A stretch of DNA of 64,000 nucleotides, from the NCBI GenBank assembly GCA_037969565.1, contig JBBKXQ010000049.1:1-64000 (forward strand), given 5' to 3'. A program made the translations under genes and the position numbers. Of this stretch, positions 27,252 through 34,634 are shown piece after piece; position 1 is the first letter of the stretch; each line of letters opens with the position of its first letter. The stretch comes from SZUA-35 sp037969565 (GTDB taxonomy: Bacteria > Actinomycetota > Acidimicrobiia > Acidimicrobiales > SZUA-35). The notes beneath the pieces were generated by a model, which worked only from the letters and a program-made list of their open reading frames with translations, had not been told where the DNA came from and ran no database searches.

Positions 27252-28558
27252 CGCTGCCATGCTTCTCCCAGTTCCCATTCGACACCTTCTGGTGTGTCAC
27301 GAACTTCGATGTCGGCCCCGGCCATCTCGTCACGGATGAGATCGGACAGGTGGTATTGCTTCTCGTCCCGAACGACGCGGCGCAACTCGAGCACGGCCCC
27401 CACAACGGGACCGACGACGTCGCGAGGATCACGAACTCCTCCGGTGGCCGCCTGCCCGAGTCGGACGATCATCGACCGACGGGCAGCGCGAGCCTGGTCG
27501 TTGTGGTCGCTCTGCGTGGTGTCGGTCGACCAGCGGTCGATCGCCACGTCGAGAGCCAAGATCGCGGCGACCGCACCATCGGCGTTGCGTTCCGCCAGCG
27601 CTTCGTCGAACTGCTTCTCGATCGACCGCACGTCGTCGAGCAAGGTGGCTCCGGCGAGCTCTGCTGGTGCTGAGGGTGATCGTGTGGGCGTTGGCTCAGC
27701 TGTCGTTGGCGTCGTGCTGGTCGGCGGGGCCACGCGGATGCCTCCAACACCGCCCTCACGAAGCACATCGATCGGCACGGTGACGCCGGCCGGGATCGTG
27801 ATCGACTCACCTCTGGTTCGCAGCGTGAGCACGCCCTTGCCGAAGATCTCTGCGGTGTCGGCGTCGAGATCGAGGGTGACGCCGGTGTGCTCGTCGATCC
27901 CGAGGATGAAACTGTCGGCGGGTAGGTCGCCCTCGATCATCTGTAGCCGTGACTCGCCGAGGTAGCACATCCTCGTGTCGTGATTTCCGCCCTCGTTGTT
28001 GTCGTAATGAGGGATCACGGTGACCGGTAGTCCGAAGGTGCTGAGAAGGTCGAGGCCGTCGTGCCAGAACGGATCGGCGCCGACCTTGTAGATCTCGTAG
28101 ACAGGGACGGTCCGAACGCCGATCGTGAGCGCCGCCGCACTGCTGAAGACGACGGCGCCTCCGGTCTGGAGTTTCTCGGCGAGAGCTCCGGCCACGGGAG
28201 TGCCGGCCCATTGGCGAAGGGTGAAGGTGGGACTCCCAGGGCCGGCGAAGAGCCAGTCGGCCGTGCGAATGCGGCTGAGGGCACGCTCGATGGCGACCGT
28301 GTCGCCGGTGTCTGTGCGTCGCAGCCCGGCGACCTCGACGATCTGCCCGACGCTGACGGCGAAGTATTCCAGGCTCTTCTCGACGAGCGAATCAGCGTTC
28401 TCCTGGAATCCGAAGGGTGTGTCGAGCATCACGGCGTCGAGATCTCGCCCGCCCTTGGCCTGTCGAAGCCGTTCGAACACGGCTCGATGGGGTTTGGTCA
28501 TGGTCGGCGCAGTTTCGCCCGATCCCATGAGAACCAATAAGCGAGGCAGGTCTGTCAC
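27248..28558 (-). CDS. S51-type peptidase/amidotransferase fused to a CysRS C-terminal-like domain
   Basis: A protein of about 436 residues with two unrelated parts. Residues 1 to about 270 resemble peptidase S51/class I glutamine amidotransferase-like proteins: LVLMGSGETAPTM, FAGPGSPTFTLRQW, and a nucleophile-elbow-like VVFSSAAALTIG. A Thr/Pro-rich linker follows. The last 135 residues (LLDDVRSIEKQFDEAL to RRVVRDEKQYHLSDLIRDEMAG, then DTPEGVEWEL) match the C-terminal helical and tail region of cysteinyl-tRNA synthetase. GTG at 28558 is the likely start; the frame stays open upstream without conserved sequence. It overlaps psuG by four bases. Function unknown. Confidence 0.72.
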   Translation of the reverse strand: MTDLPRLLVLMGSGETAPTMTKPHRAVFERLRQAKGGRDLDAVMLDTPFGFQENADSLVEKSLEYFAVSVGQIVEVAGLRRTDTGDTVAIERALSRIRTADWLFAGPGSPTFTLRQWAGTPVAGALAEKLQTGGAVVFSSAAALTIGVRTVPVYEIYKVGADPFWHDGLDLLSTFGLPVTVIPHYDNNEGGNHDTRMCYLGESRLQMIEGDLPADSFILGIDEHTGVTLDLDADTAEIFGKGVLTLRTRGESITIPAGVTVPIDVLREGGVGGIRVAPPTSTTPTTAEPTPTRSPSAPAELAGATLLDDVRSIEKQFDEALAERNADGAVAAILALDVAIDRWSTDTTQSDHNDQARAARRSMIVRLGQAATGGVRDPRDVVGPVVGAVLELRRVVRDEKQYHLSDLIRDEMAGADIEVRDTPEGVEWELGEAWQR

Positions 28559-28582
28559 TCGCCCGAGGCTAGCGTTTGGCCG

Positions 28583-30358
28583 ATGCGGCCCTCGACGTCC
28601 CGACGCTCCCATCGATTTCTCACGCTCCTCGTGGCGCTCGCCGTCCTTGCGTCGGCGTGCACCAGTGGAGAAGACGATTCCTCCTCCGACACCGTCCAAC
28701 CGATTGATTCGACCGAGACCGTCGACGGCTCCGACACGACGGAGTCAACCGAGGAGACGGCGCCCCAACCCTCGGTCGAACCGCTCGAGTGGTCGGCCTG
28801 TGAGCCGTTGGAGTGCACCACCATCATGGTTCCCCGTGATTACTCCGAGCCCGACGGGCCGATGCTCGAGATCGCTGTTGCCCGGCAGCCCGCCACCGAC
28901 CAGGCCAATCGCATCGGTTCGCTGGTGCTCAATCCCGGAGGGCCGGGTGGATCGGGAATCGACTATCTCCGATCAGCCGTATTCACCATCCCGCAGGAAG
29001 TGCAGGCTCGGTTCGACCTCGTCAGTTTCGACCCTCGGGGTGTGGGAGCGAGTTCCGCTGTCGATTGCGACATCAACTACGACGATCTCGCCGGGCTCGT
29101 CCCCGAAGGAGACGATGCGGCCTGGGCCATGATCGTCGAAGAAGATCAAGCGTTGATTGCTTCGTGCCCCGGGAGTGCGCTCGAACTCGCGCCTTACGTC
29201 GGCACCAACAATGCGGCCCGAGATCTCGATCAGCTCCGGGCCGCGGTTGGTGACGAGAAACTCACCTATCTCGGGTACAGCTACGGAACCAGGCTGGGTG
29301 CCACCTATGCCGAACTGTTCCCCGACAACGTCCGTGCCCTGGTGCTCGACGGCGGTGTGCTGCCAACCGATGACCTCACTGCGATCGATCTCGAACAGGC
29401 GAAGGGCTTCGATCTGGCGTTCGAGAACTTTGCGGCGCAGTGCGACGCCGACGCCGATTGCTTGTTGCAGGAGATCGGACCCACCATCGAGGTGTTCAGA
29501 ACGATCGAAGCCGAGATTCGCGACGTCGGGAGTTTCCAAACCGACGACCCCGAGCGAGTTCTCACCCCGGCCGAGTTCTACATCGGGGTCATCGCCGCGC
29601 TGTACAGCGTCAGCGCCTGGCCGTTCCTCGCTCAGGCGCTGTACACCGCCGAAACCGGCGCCGACGGCACGCTGCTCCAGGTCCTTGGCGACAATCTGGT
29701 CGGTCGGAAGGTCGATGGTTCCTACGACAACAGCAATGAGGCCAACGGATTCATCAACTGCGCCGACGATCCGAGACGCCCGGACGTCGCGGAAACCCGG
29801 GCCGACGTTTACGAGTCGGCGGCCCAAACCGTCTACTTCGGCGACGCGTTCCGAGCTTCCACCGGTTGCCTCACGGCCCCTCCCGCAATCGACTCGCTCA
29901 CCCTCGGTCCGGCCACCGGCTCGCAGCCCATCCTCGTCATCGGCAACACCGGAGACCCTGCAACCCCCTACGAGTGGAGCGCCGCATTGGCCGATTCACT
30001 CGAGAGCGGCGTGCTCTACTCAGTGGAGGCCGAAGGCCACACCGCCTACGGATCCTTCGAGTGTGTCGCTCCCGTGGTCAACGCCTATCTCATCGACCTC
30101 GAGGTGCCGGCCGAGGGCGGATCGTGTTCGGCGAACGCCGATGCCGACTTCTTTCCCCCGGCCGGTGAGAGCGATTTCGACTTGGTGATCTCGTTCATCG
30201 ATTGCATCAGGGACGAAGGAATCGACGTCGCTCCGGTCGGAACCGCCGACCTCCTGGCCGACCCCACGCTCGAGAAACTGCTGGAGGACATCGACATCGA
30301 GAATCCCGACACGATCGCCGCCGTCCTCGCTTGTCAGAGCCTGCTTCCCACCCCGTAA
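28583..30358 (+). CDS. Lipoprotein alpha/beta hydrolase (S33 tripeptidyl aminopeptidase-like)
   Basis: A 591-residue exported hydrolase. A signal peptide ends in the lipobox LASAC (Cys near residue 27), so it is probably lipid-anchored outside the membrane; an acidic Ser/Thr-rich linker follows. The catalytic domain has LNPGGPGGSGIDYL (oxyanion region), nucleophile GYSYG, the acid in NTGDPATPYEWS and the histidine in EGHTAYGSF, the pattern of Streptomyces tripeptidyl aminopeptidases (SlpD/E type). About 80 extra C-terminal residues after the histidine look helical and acidic. Likely peptide scavenging. Confidence 0.9.
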   Translation: MRPSTSRRSHRFLTLLVALAVLASACTSGEDDSSSDTVQPIDSTETVDGSDTTESTEETAPQPSVEPLEWSACEPLECTTIMVPRDYSEPDGPMLEIAVARQPATDQANRIGSLVLNPGGPGGSGIDYLRSAVFTIPQEVQARFDLVSFDPRGVGASSAVDCDINYDDLAGLVPEGDDAAWAMIVEEDQALIASCPGSALELAPYVGTNNAARDLDQLRAAVGDEKLTYLGYSYGTRLGATYAELFPDNVRALVLDGGVLPTDDLTAIDLEQAKGFDLAFENFAAQCDADADCLLQEIGPTIEVFRTIEAEIRDVGSFQTDDPERVLTPAEFYIGVIAALYSVSAWPFLAQALYTAETGADGTLLQVLGDNLVGRKVDGSYDNSNEANGFINCADDPRRPDVAETRADVYESAAQTVYFGDAFRASTGCLTAPPAIDSLTLGPATGSQPILVIGNTGDPATPYEWSAALADSLESGVLYSVEAEGHTAYGSFECVAPVVNAYLIDLEVPAEGGSCSANADADFFPPAGESDFDLVISFIDCIRDEGIDVAPVGTADLLADPTLEKLLEDIDIENPDTIAAVLACQSLLPTP

Positions 30359-30372
30359 ACGGTTTACCGACG

Positions 30373-31173
30373 ATGGCTCCCAGACTCATTGCCACCGATC
30401 TCGACGGCACCCTGCTCAATGCCGCGTCGCAGATCTCGGCGCGAACCGTGACGGCCATCGCCACTGCAGTCGAGGCCGGAATCGACGTGGTCGTTGCCAC
30501 CGGCCGCAGTCACTGGTCGGCCCTCCCGATCATTGCGCCGCTGCGACATGTTCGCTGGCTGATCTGCTCGAACGGGGCGGTGGTCATCGATCGCCACCAG
30601 GATTCGGTGGTCGTCGAGCGCCCGCTCGGTGATCTCGTGGCCAAGCAAACCATGCTGGACGTTCAAGCCGCCTTCCCCGAAGTCGGCTTCGCCTGGGAGA
30701 CGGCGGCTGGGTTGTTCTACTCCGAGCAATTCCGGGCCAACCGGGAATCGGCCCGACCGGGTTCGGTATTCGGCACGACCTCGCCGTCGGTGGCCGAGAC
30801 CGATCAAACCGGCCTGCTTCGGCTGATGGTCTCCCACCCGTCGCTGACCCAACACGAATGGCTCGACGCCGTACGCCCCCACATTCCGGACCACCTCGAA
30901 GTCTCGACGTCGAGCGCCGACATGGTCGAGGTCTGCGGACCAGGGGCCGACAAGGGATTGGCGTTGGCGGCACTCTGCGATCAGCTGGGAGTGCCGGCCG
31001 ACGCAGTCGTCGCCTTCGGTGATCACGCCAATGATCTGGGAATGCTCCGGTGGGCGGGCACGAGTTACGTCATGGACAACGCCGAAGGCCGTATGAAGGA
31101 GACTCATACACTGATCGCTCCTCACCACGATGAGGATGGAGTGGCTCAGATTCTGGACATGCTGGCGGGCTGA
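30373..31173 (+). CDS. HAD-superfamily phosphatase, Cof type
   Basis: A 266-residue Cof-type HAD hydrolase (subclass IIB). Motif I is ATDLDGTLLN with Asp9 nucleophile and Asp11, motif II is VVATGRSHW, and motif III/IV is the lysine of GADKGLALAAL and the FGDHANDLGMLRWAG segment. Such enzymes dephosphorylate sugar phosphates or flavin/pyridoxal phosphates. The ATG at 30373 is 14 bp past the S33 stop; the longer open frame overlaps that gene and is not conserved. Confidence 0.92.
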   Translation: MAPRLIATDLDGTLLNAASQISARTVTAIATAVEAGIDVVVATGRSHWSALPIIAPLRHVRWLICSNGAVVIDRHQDSVVVERPLGDLVAKQTMLDVQAAFPEVGFAWETAAGLFYSEQFRANRESARPGSVFGTTSPSVAETDQTGLLRLMVSHPSLTQHEWLDAVRPHIPDHLEVSTSSADMVEVCGPGADKGLALAALCDQLGVPADAVVAFGDHANDLGMLRWAGTSYVMDNAEGRMKETHTLIAPHHDEDGVAQILDMLAG

Positions 31174-31187
31174 TCTACCATTACCCG

Positions 31188-32183
31188 ATGGTCGCAACCC
31201 TGGTGCCTTCTGAAGCGGCGCTTCCTGATGTCCTTCCCACCGATCGGTTGAACGGGCGGGGGGTCGCCACTCGGGATCTGCGCAATCAACTTCGACGGAT
31301 CTCCAACGTCGGCAACGTGTTCACGGTGCTCGGTGCCCTGATCGCTTCCTTTGGCGTGATCATCGCCGCCGGCGTGATCAACACCTGGTGGGCCTATCTC
31401 GCGGCCTTCGTGTTGATGGCCCGAGGCCATGTGGGCCTCAACATCCTCGGCCACGAAGCGGCCCACCGTCTGCTCTTCAGCAAACAGTGGGCCAACGACT
31501 TCGTCGGTCGTTGGGTGCTGGCCTATCCGTCGTTTCAGGCCATGGTGTCCTACCGCCGATCACACTTCGCCCATCACCGTGACGAACTCGGCCCCGAAGA
31601 GCCCGACCTGAGCCTCTACAGCGGCTATCCGATCCCGCCGGATTCGATTCGTCGGAAGCTCCGACGGGATCTCACCGGAGTCAGCGCGATGAAGAACTTT
31701 CGCGGGCTCTTCAGCGCCGCTCGCCGCGGCGCCCTCGAAGCCCGTCAGATCCTGGCCGTCCACGTGGTGTTCTTCGCCATCACCATCGCCTTCGGCCGAC
31801 CCCTGGTCTACGTGGTATGGGTGGCCTCCTGGTCCACGCTGTGGCGGGTGTCGAATCGTCTGCGATCGATTGCCGAGCACGGCGGCATGGTCCGATCCAA
31901 GGATCGCAGGCTCACCACCCACGTCATCAAGCAGAGCCCCCTCACCCGGTTCTGGATCGTTCCCTACAACACGGGCTGGCACCTGGCCCACCATGTCGAC
32001 ATGGGTGTGCCTTGGCGCAACCTGCCTCGGCTGCACAACGAGCTGGTTGCGGCTGGTTGGGTCACCGAATCACTCGAATATCCGGGCTACCTCGCCTTCT
32101 GGCGGGCGGCCACGTCGGGCACGACCAAACAACCCGACGTCGAAGGTGCGGGATCGGGCAAGTCGAGCATGCTCGACTTCTGA
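31188..32183 (+). CDS. Membrane fatty acid desaturase
   Basis: A 331-residue integral membrane di-iron enzyme. The three histidine boxes are HEAAH (89-93), HFAHH (126-130) and HLAHH (265-269), with an extra His231 in AEHGG, the arrangement of acyl-lipid/acyl-CoA desaturases. Helices lie around 45-63, 67-80 and 187-215. It would introduce a double bond into membrane fatty acids or hydroxylate a lipid or carotenoid; substrate unknown. It is 14 bp after the HAD gene. Confidence 0.9.
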   Translation: MVATLVPSEAALPDVLPTDRLNGRGVATRDLRNQLRRISNVGNVFTVLGALIASFGVIIAAGVINTWWAYLAAFVLMARGHVGLNILGHEAAHRLLFSKQWANDFVGRWVLAYPSFQAMVSYRRSHFAHHRDELGPEEPDLSLYSGYPIPPDSIRRKLRRDLTGVSAMKNFRGLFSAARRGALEARQILAVHVVFFAITIAFGRPLVYVVWVASWSTLWRVSNRLRSIAEHGGMVRSKDRRLTTHVIKQSPLTRFWIVPYNTGWHLAHHVDMGVPWRNLPRLHNELVAAGWVTESLEYPGYLAFWRAATSGTTKQPDVEGAGSGKSSMLDF

Positions 32184-32220
32184 GCAGCCCCCGTCGATCA
32201 GTGACTGAGCGTTGAGGCTC

Positions 32221-32646
32221 TCAGGACGGTTCGAGGGCTCCGACGAGCCGGTCGACGAACTCGCTGGCTCCTCCGGCCAGATCGCTGCGCTTGATCGCCA
32301 TACCACCGATCACGTCGCCACCCCGACGTTCGACGATCCCGGCCAACTTCGCCAGGGTCTTGCCGGAGTCGAGGGCGTAGGTGCAGTAGACGGCAGTTTT
32401 CTTGCCATTGATCACCGGCAGATTGATGAGCCGGCGCACACCGGCCGGTTTCTGACCGACCACGAACAGTCCGTCGACCCACGATCCGATGATCACGAGG
32501 TCGGCCTCGGAGAGTTGCTGGAGGTTGATGGCCTTGATCGAGCAGGCAATGGTGCTGATTCCCGACTCGGACAGCTCGGCGGCAATCATTTCACCCGCCT
32601 TGCGGGTGTTGCCGGTCAACGATTCGTAGATCACGATCCCCTTCAT
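32221..32646 (-). CDS. Flavodoxin-family protein
   Basis: A 141-residue flavodoxin-like domain. The FMN phosphate loop ESLTGNTRKAG is at about residues 7-17, and the later VIIGSWVDGLFV and VYCTYALDSGKTL loops flank the isoalloxazine site. It could carry electrons to the desaturase, which lies tail to tail with it. Divergently, 32 bp away, starts the SelW-like selenoprotein gene; a small redox link between the two is a possibility but only an inference. Start chosen at ATG 32646 (MKGIVIYES) rather than three codons upstream. Confidence 0.85.
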   Translation of the reverse strand: MKGIVIYESLTGNTRKAGEMIAAELSESGISTIACSIKAINLQQLSEADLVIIGSWVDGLFVVGQKPAGVRRLINLPVINGKKTAVYCTYALDSGKTLAKLAGIVERRGGDVIGGMAIKRSDLAGGASEFVDRLVGALEPS

Positions 32647-32678
32647 GGACCACAAGGTAGCCCACTATCCTGGCTGCC

Positions 32679-32954
32679 ATGTCCGACAAGCGCTACCGCA
32701 TTTCAATCACCTACTGCGTCCCGTGAAACTATTCAGCCCGCGCCGTGAGCGCGGTCAGTGATCTTCTCGGCAGCTACCAGCACGTGATCGACGAACTCAC
32801 GCTGGTCACCGGCAGTCGGGGCGTGTTCGACGTGGTCGTGAACGACGAGCTGATCTATTCGAAAGCGCAGACCGGCCGTCATGCCAACGGTGGTGAAGTG
32901 CTCGAGTTGATCCGCGAACTCGTCGGTCCCGACGTATCGGTGTACGGCACTTGA
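32679..32954 (+). CDS. SelW-like (Rdx family) selenoprotein, in-frame TGA = Sec16
   Basis: Reading from ATG 32679 gives RISITYCVP, then TGA at 32724-32726, then NYSARAVSAVSDLL and on to GRHANGGEVLELIRELVG in the same frame, 91 residues with the TGA decoded. The protein is a thioredoxin-like Rdx/SelW/SelT/SelH-family member; its conserved motif is C-x-x-C/U, here Cys13-Val-Pro-Sec16. The TGA sits exactly at the second redox position, and conserved family sequence (LTLVTGSRGVFDVVVNDELIYSK) continues after it, which argues against a pseudogene. A hairpin fit for a bacterial SECIS follows. An open frame starting after the TGA would lack the active site. The stop overlaps the methyltransferase start (TTGA). 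Role: thiol redox. Confidence 0.88.
32727..32758 (+). promoter_or_regulatory. Candidate bacterial SECIS hairpin
   Basis: Directly after the in-frame TGA, CCGCGC (32738-32743) pairs perfectly with GCGCGG (32749-32754) around the loop CGTGA. The loop begins 20 nt from the T of TGA, within the 16-37 nt range used for bacterial SECIS elements, and has a G in its first two bases followed by T. It would recruit SelB with Sec-tRNA. Confidence 0.65.
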
Positions 32955-33781
32955 TCGATGGTTGGCTTCCGGTAGAAGACCCGAACGATCCTCGCCTCGA
33001 GGTTTTCCAGGGACTTCGGGATCAGGTCTTGCGCCAGGAACGAGAAATGCCCAACGGCGACATGGCCGGGGTTTTCATTTCCGAGGGCGATGTGGTGGTC
33101 GGGCGGGCGTTGGCCGCCGGCTACGAGCTGGCATCGATCCTGGTCGACGCCAAACGCAGCAAACCGCTACCCGGGGTGGTGCCTCCAGACGTACCGATCT
33201 ACGCCGCCGGACCTGCGGTGTTGTCGAAGATCACCGGCTACCACTTGCACCGGGGGGCGCTCGCCTGCTTCCGCCGCCGGCCGGTCCCGTCAGTCGACGA
33301 GGTGCTCAGCGATCAGAGCATCCGCTCCATCGTGGTCTTGGAAGCCATCAACAACCCCACGAACATGGGAGTCATCCTCCGCTGCGCGGCCGGCCTCGGC
33401 ATCGATGCCTTCGTCTTGGATCCCACCTGTTGCGATCCCCTCTATCGACGTTCCGGGCGTGTCTCCATGGGCGAGGCCTACGCGCTCCCCTACGCCCGCC
33501 TCGAGGCCCTCCCCGACGGTCTCGATGTACTCCGTCGTCATGGTTTCCGGCTGCTCGCCCTCACGCCAGGGCCGGATTCCATCGCTCTCGAAGAGCTCCG
33601 CCTCGGTGAAGAGGATCGTGTCGGTCTCCTGCTGGGGGCCGAGGGCCCGGGTCTGAGCCGCGGCGTGCTGGAGGCCGTGGATGAGAGCGTTCGGATTGGG
33701 ATGAGCGGGACCGTCGATTCCATCAACGTCGGCTCCGCCGCCGCCGTCGCGTTCTATGGCGTCCAACAAGCCAGGCGCTGA
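32951..33781 (+). CDS. SpoU/TrmH-family RNA 2'-O-methyltransferase
   Basis: A 276-residue SPOUT methyltransferase. An N-terminal substrate-binding domain (VFISEGDVVVGRALAAGYELASILVD) is followed by the knotted SpoU domain: VVLEAINNPTNMGVILRCAAGLG, LLLGAEGPGLS and the C-terminal MSGTVDSINVGSAAAVAFY, which bind SAM. It methylates a ribose in rRNA or tRNA. It starts with TTG overlapping the selenoprotein stop as TTGA, so the two are coupled. Its 3' two-thirds lie antisense to an unusually long minus-strand frame. Confidence 0.93.
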   Translation: MIDGWLPVEDPNDPRLEVFQGLRDQVLRQEREMPNGDMAGVFISEGDVVVGRALAAGYELASILVDAKRSKPLPGVVPPDVPIYAAGPAVLSKITGYHLHRGALACFRRRPVPSVDEVLSDQSIRSIVVLEAINNPTNMGVILRCAAGLGIDAFVLDPTCCDPLYRRSGRVSMGEAYALPYARLEALPDGLDVLRRHGFRLLALTPGPDSIALEELRLGEEDRVGLLLGAEGPGLSRGVLEAVDESVRIGMSGTVDSINVGSAAAVAFYGVQQARR

Positions 33782-34555
33782 AGAGACACCGGCGGCCGAC
33801 ATTTCGCGCACGGCGTTGCTGGCCTCGTCGTCCCGAGGGACCGATCGGGCGGCTCGAACGAGTGATCCCAAGGCTGCATTCACCTCGGTTGCGTTCGAAA
33901 GGCGGGCTGCGAAGGGGACCCTCGACTGGCGTTTGCCTGCCGGTTCGTCGACGGCCAGGGTGATTCCGTAGCGATCGATGGCCACCAGCTCGGCGTGACT
34001 GCCCAACCAACGGCCGCCGAGGGTCTTGGCGATCAGCAGGATGTTGTCGTCGATTCGGTCGGCCACGTCGGCCAGGAACTCCGGCCCGAAGTCGACCAGC
34101 GGGTCTGGCTCGGCTCCGGCCACGTCCTCGGGTCGGAGCCAGCGCTCATTGTCGTCGTCATCGATCCAACGGACCCGTGTGGGCACGAGCCGGAACCACG
34201 AATAGTCGAGGGACTCGACCTGCGCTCGGAGCTTCGGGTAGTGGTCGACCACCTGATCGGTCATTTCGATCTGCTGGAGACCGGGAACCGGGCGAAGGTC
34301 GCCCTGGAGGAGCAACCGGTCGCCCACGCTCATGGCCGCTCGTTGATCTTGTCGACCGCGGCTGGTGTGGGTGGAGAGATTGGACAGGACGGTGACCGGC
34401 GTTCCGGAACCGTCGGCGATCATCGGCACCGTGCCGACGACCGGACGGCCATCGGTGTCGATCGTGGCGAGACTTGCCGAGTGATGGGCAGCCAGGGTGG
34501 TGCGGGCTCGCTCAGCCCAGGACGGTTCGAACACTCCACAAAGGTCGGCACACAA
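33290..34555 (-). CDS. HugZ-like (PNPOx-fold) protein with antisense C-terminal extension
   Basis: The first 238 residues are a split-barrel flavin/heme-binding protein of the HugZ/pyridoxamine-phosphate-oxidase-like type with a DUF2470-like tail: HHSASLATIDTDGRPVVGTVPM, LQGDLRPVPG, YSWFRLVPTRVRWI, and AIDRYGITLAVDEP. From residue 258 onward the frame runs through 490 bp of the opposite strand of the SpoU methyltransferase before a stop at 33290, adding about 160 low-complexity Gly/Asp/Glu-rich residues. Family members normally end near residue 240-250. Either the stop has been lost, or a frameshift lies near 33800; I report the frame as it reads. Confidence 0.7.
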   Translation of the reverse strand: MCADLCGVFEPSWAERARTTLAAHHSASLATIDTDGRPVVGTVPMIADGSGTPVTVLSNLSTHTSRGRQDQRAAMSVGDRLLLQGDLRPVPGLQQIEMTDQVVDHYPKLRAQVESLDYSWFRLVPTRVRWIDDDDNERWLRPEDVAGAEPDPLVDFGPEFLADVADRIDDNILLIAKTLGGRWLGSHAELVAIDRYGITLAVDEPAGKRQSRVPFAARLSNATEVNAALGSLVRAARSVPRDDEASNAVREMSAAGVSSAPGLLDAIERDGGGGADVDGIDGPAHPNPNALIHGLQHAAAQTRALGPQQETDTILFTEAELFESDGIRPWREGEQPETMTTEYIETVGEGLEAGVGERVGLAHGDTPGTSIEGIATGGIQDEGIDAEAGRAAEDDSHVRGVVDGFQDHDGADALIAEHLVD

Positions 34556-34634
34556 CGGTCTGCTCTTGAGTGGATGTTGGTTGCGATTGGTCGTCCGTCT
34601 TGAGTGCCACTCGAAATCAGGTCACGATGACCGA

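Noticed and set aside
32745..32954. Stand-alone 69-residue gene starting after the TGA
   Set aside because: It begins in the middle of the Rdx domain and lacks the redox motif; the upstream frame with TGA as Sec explains the sequence better.
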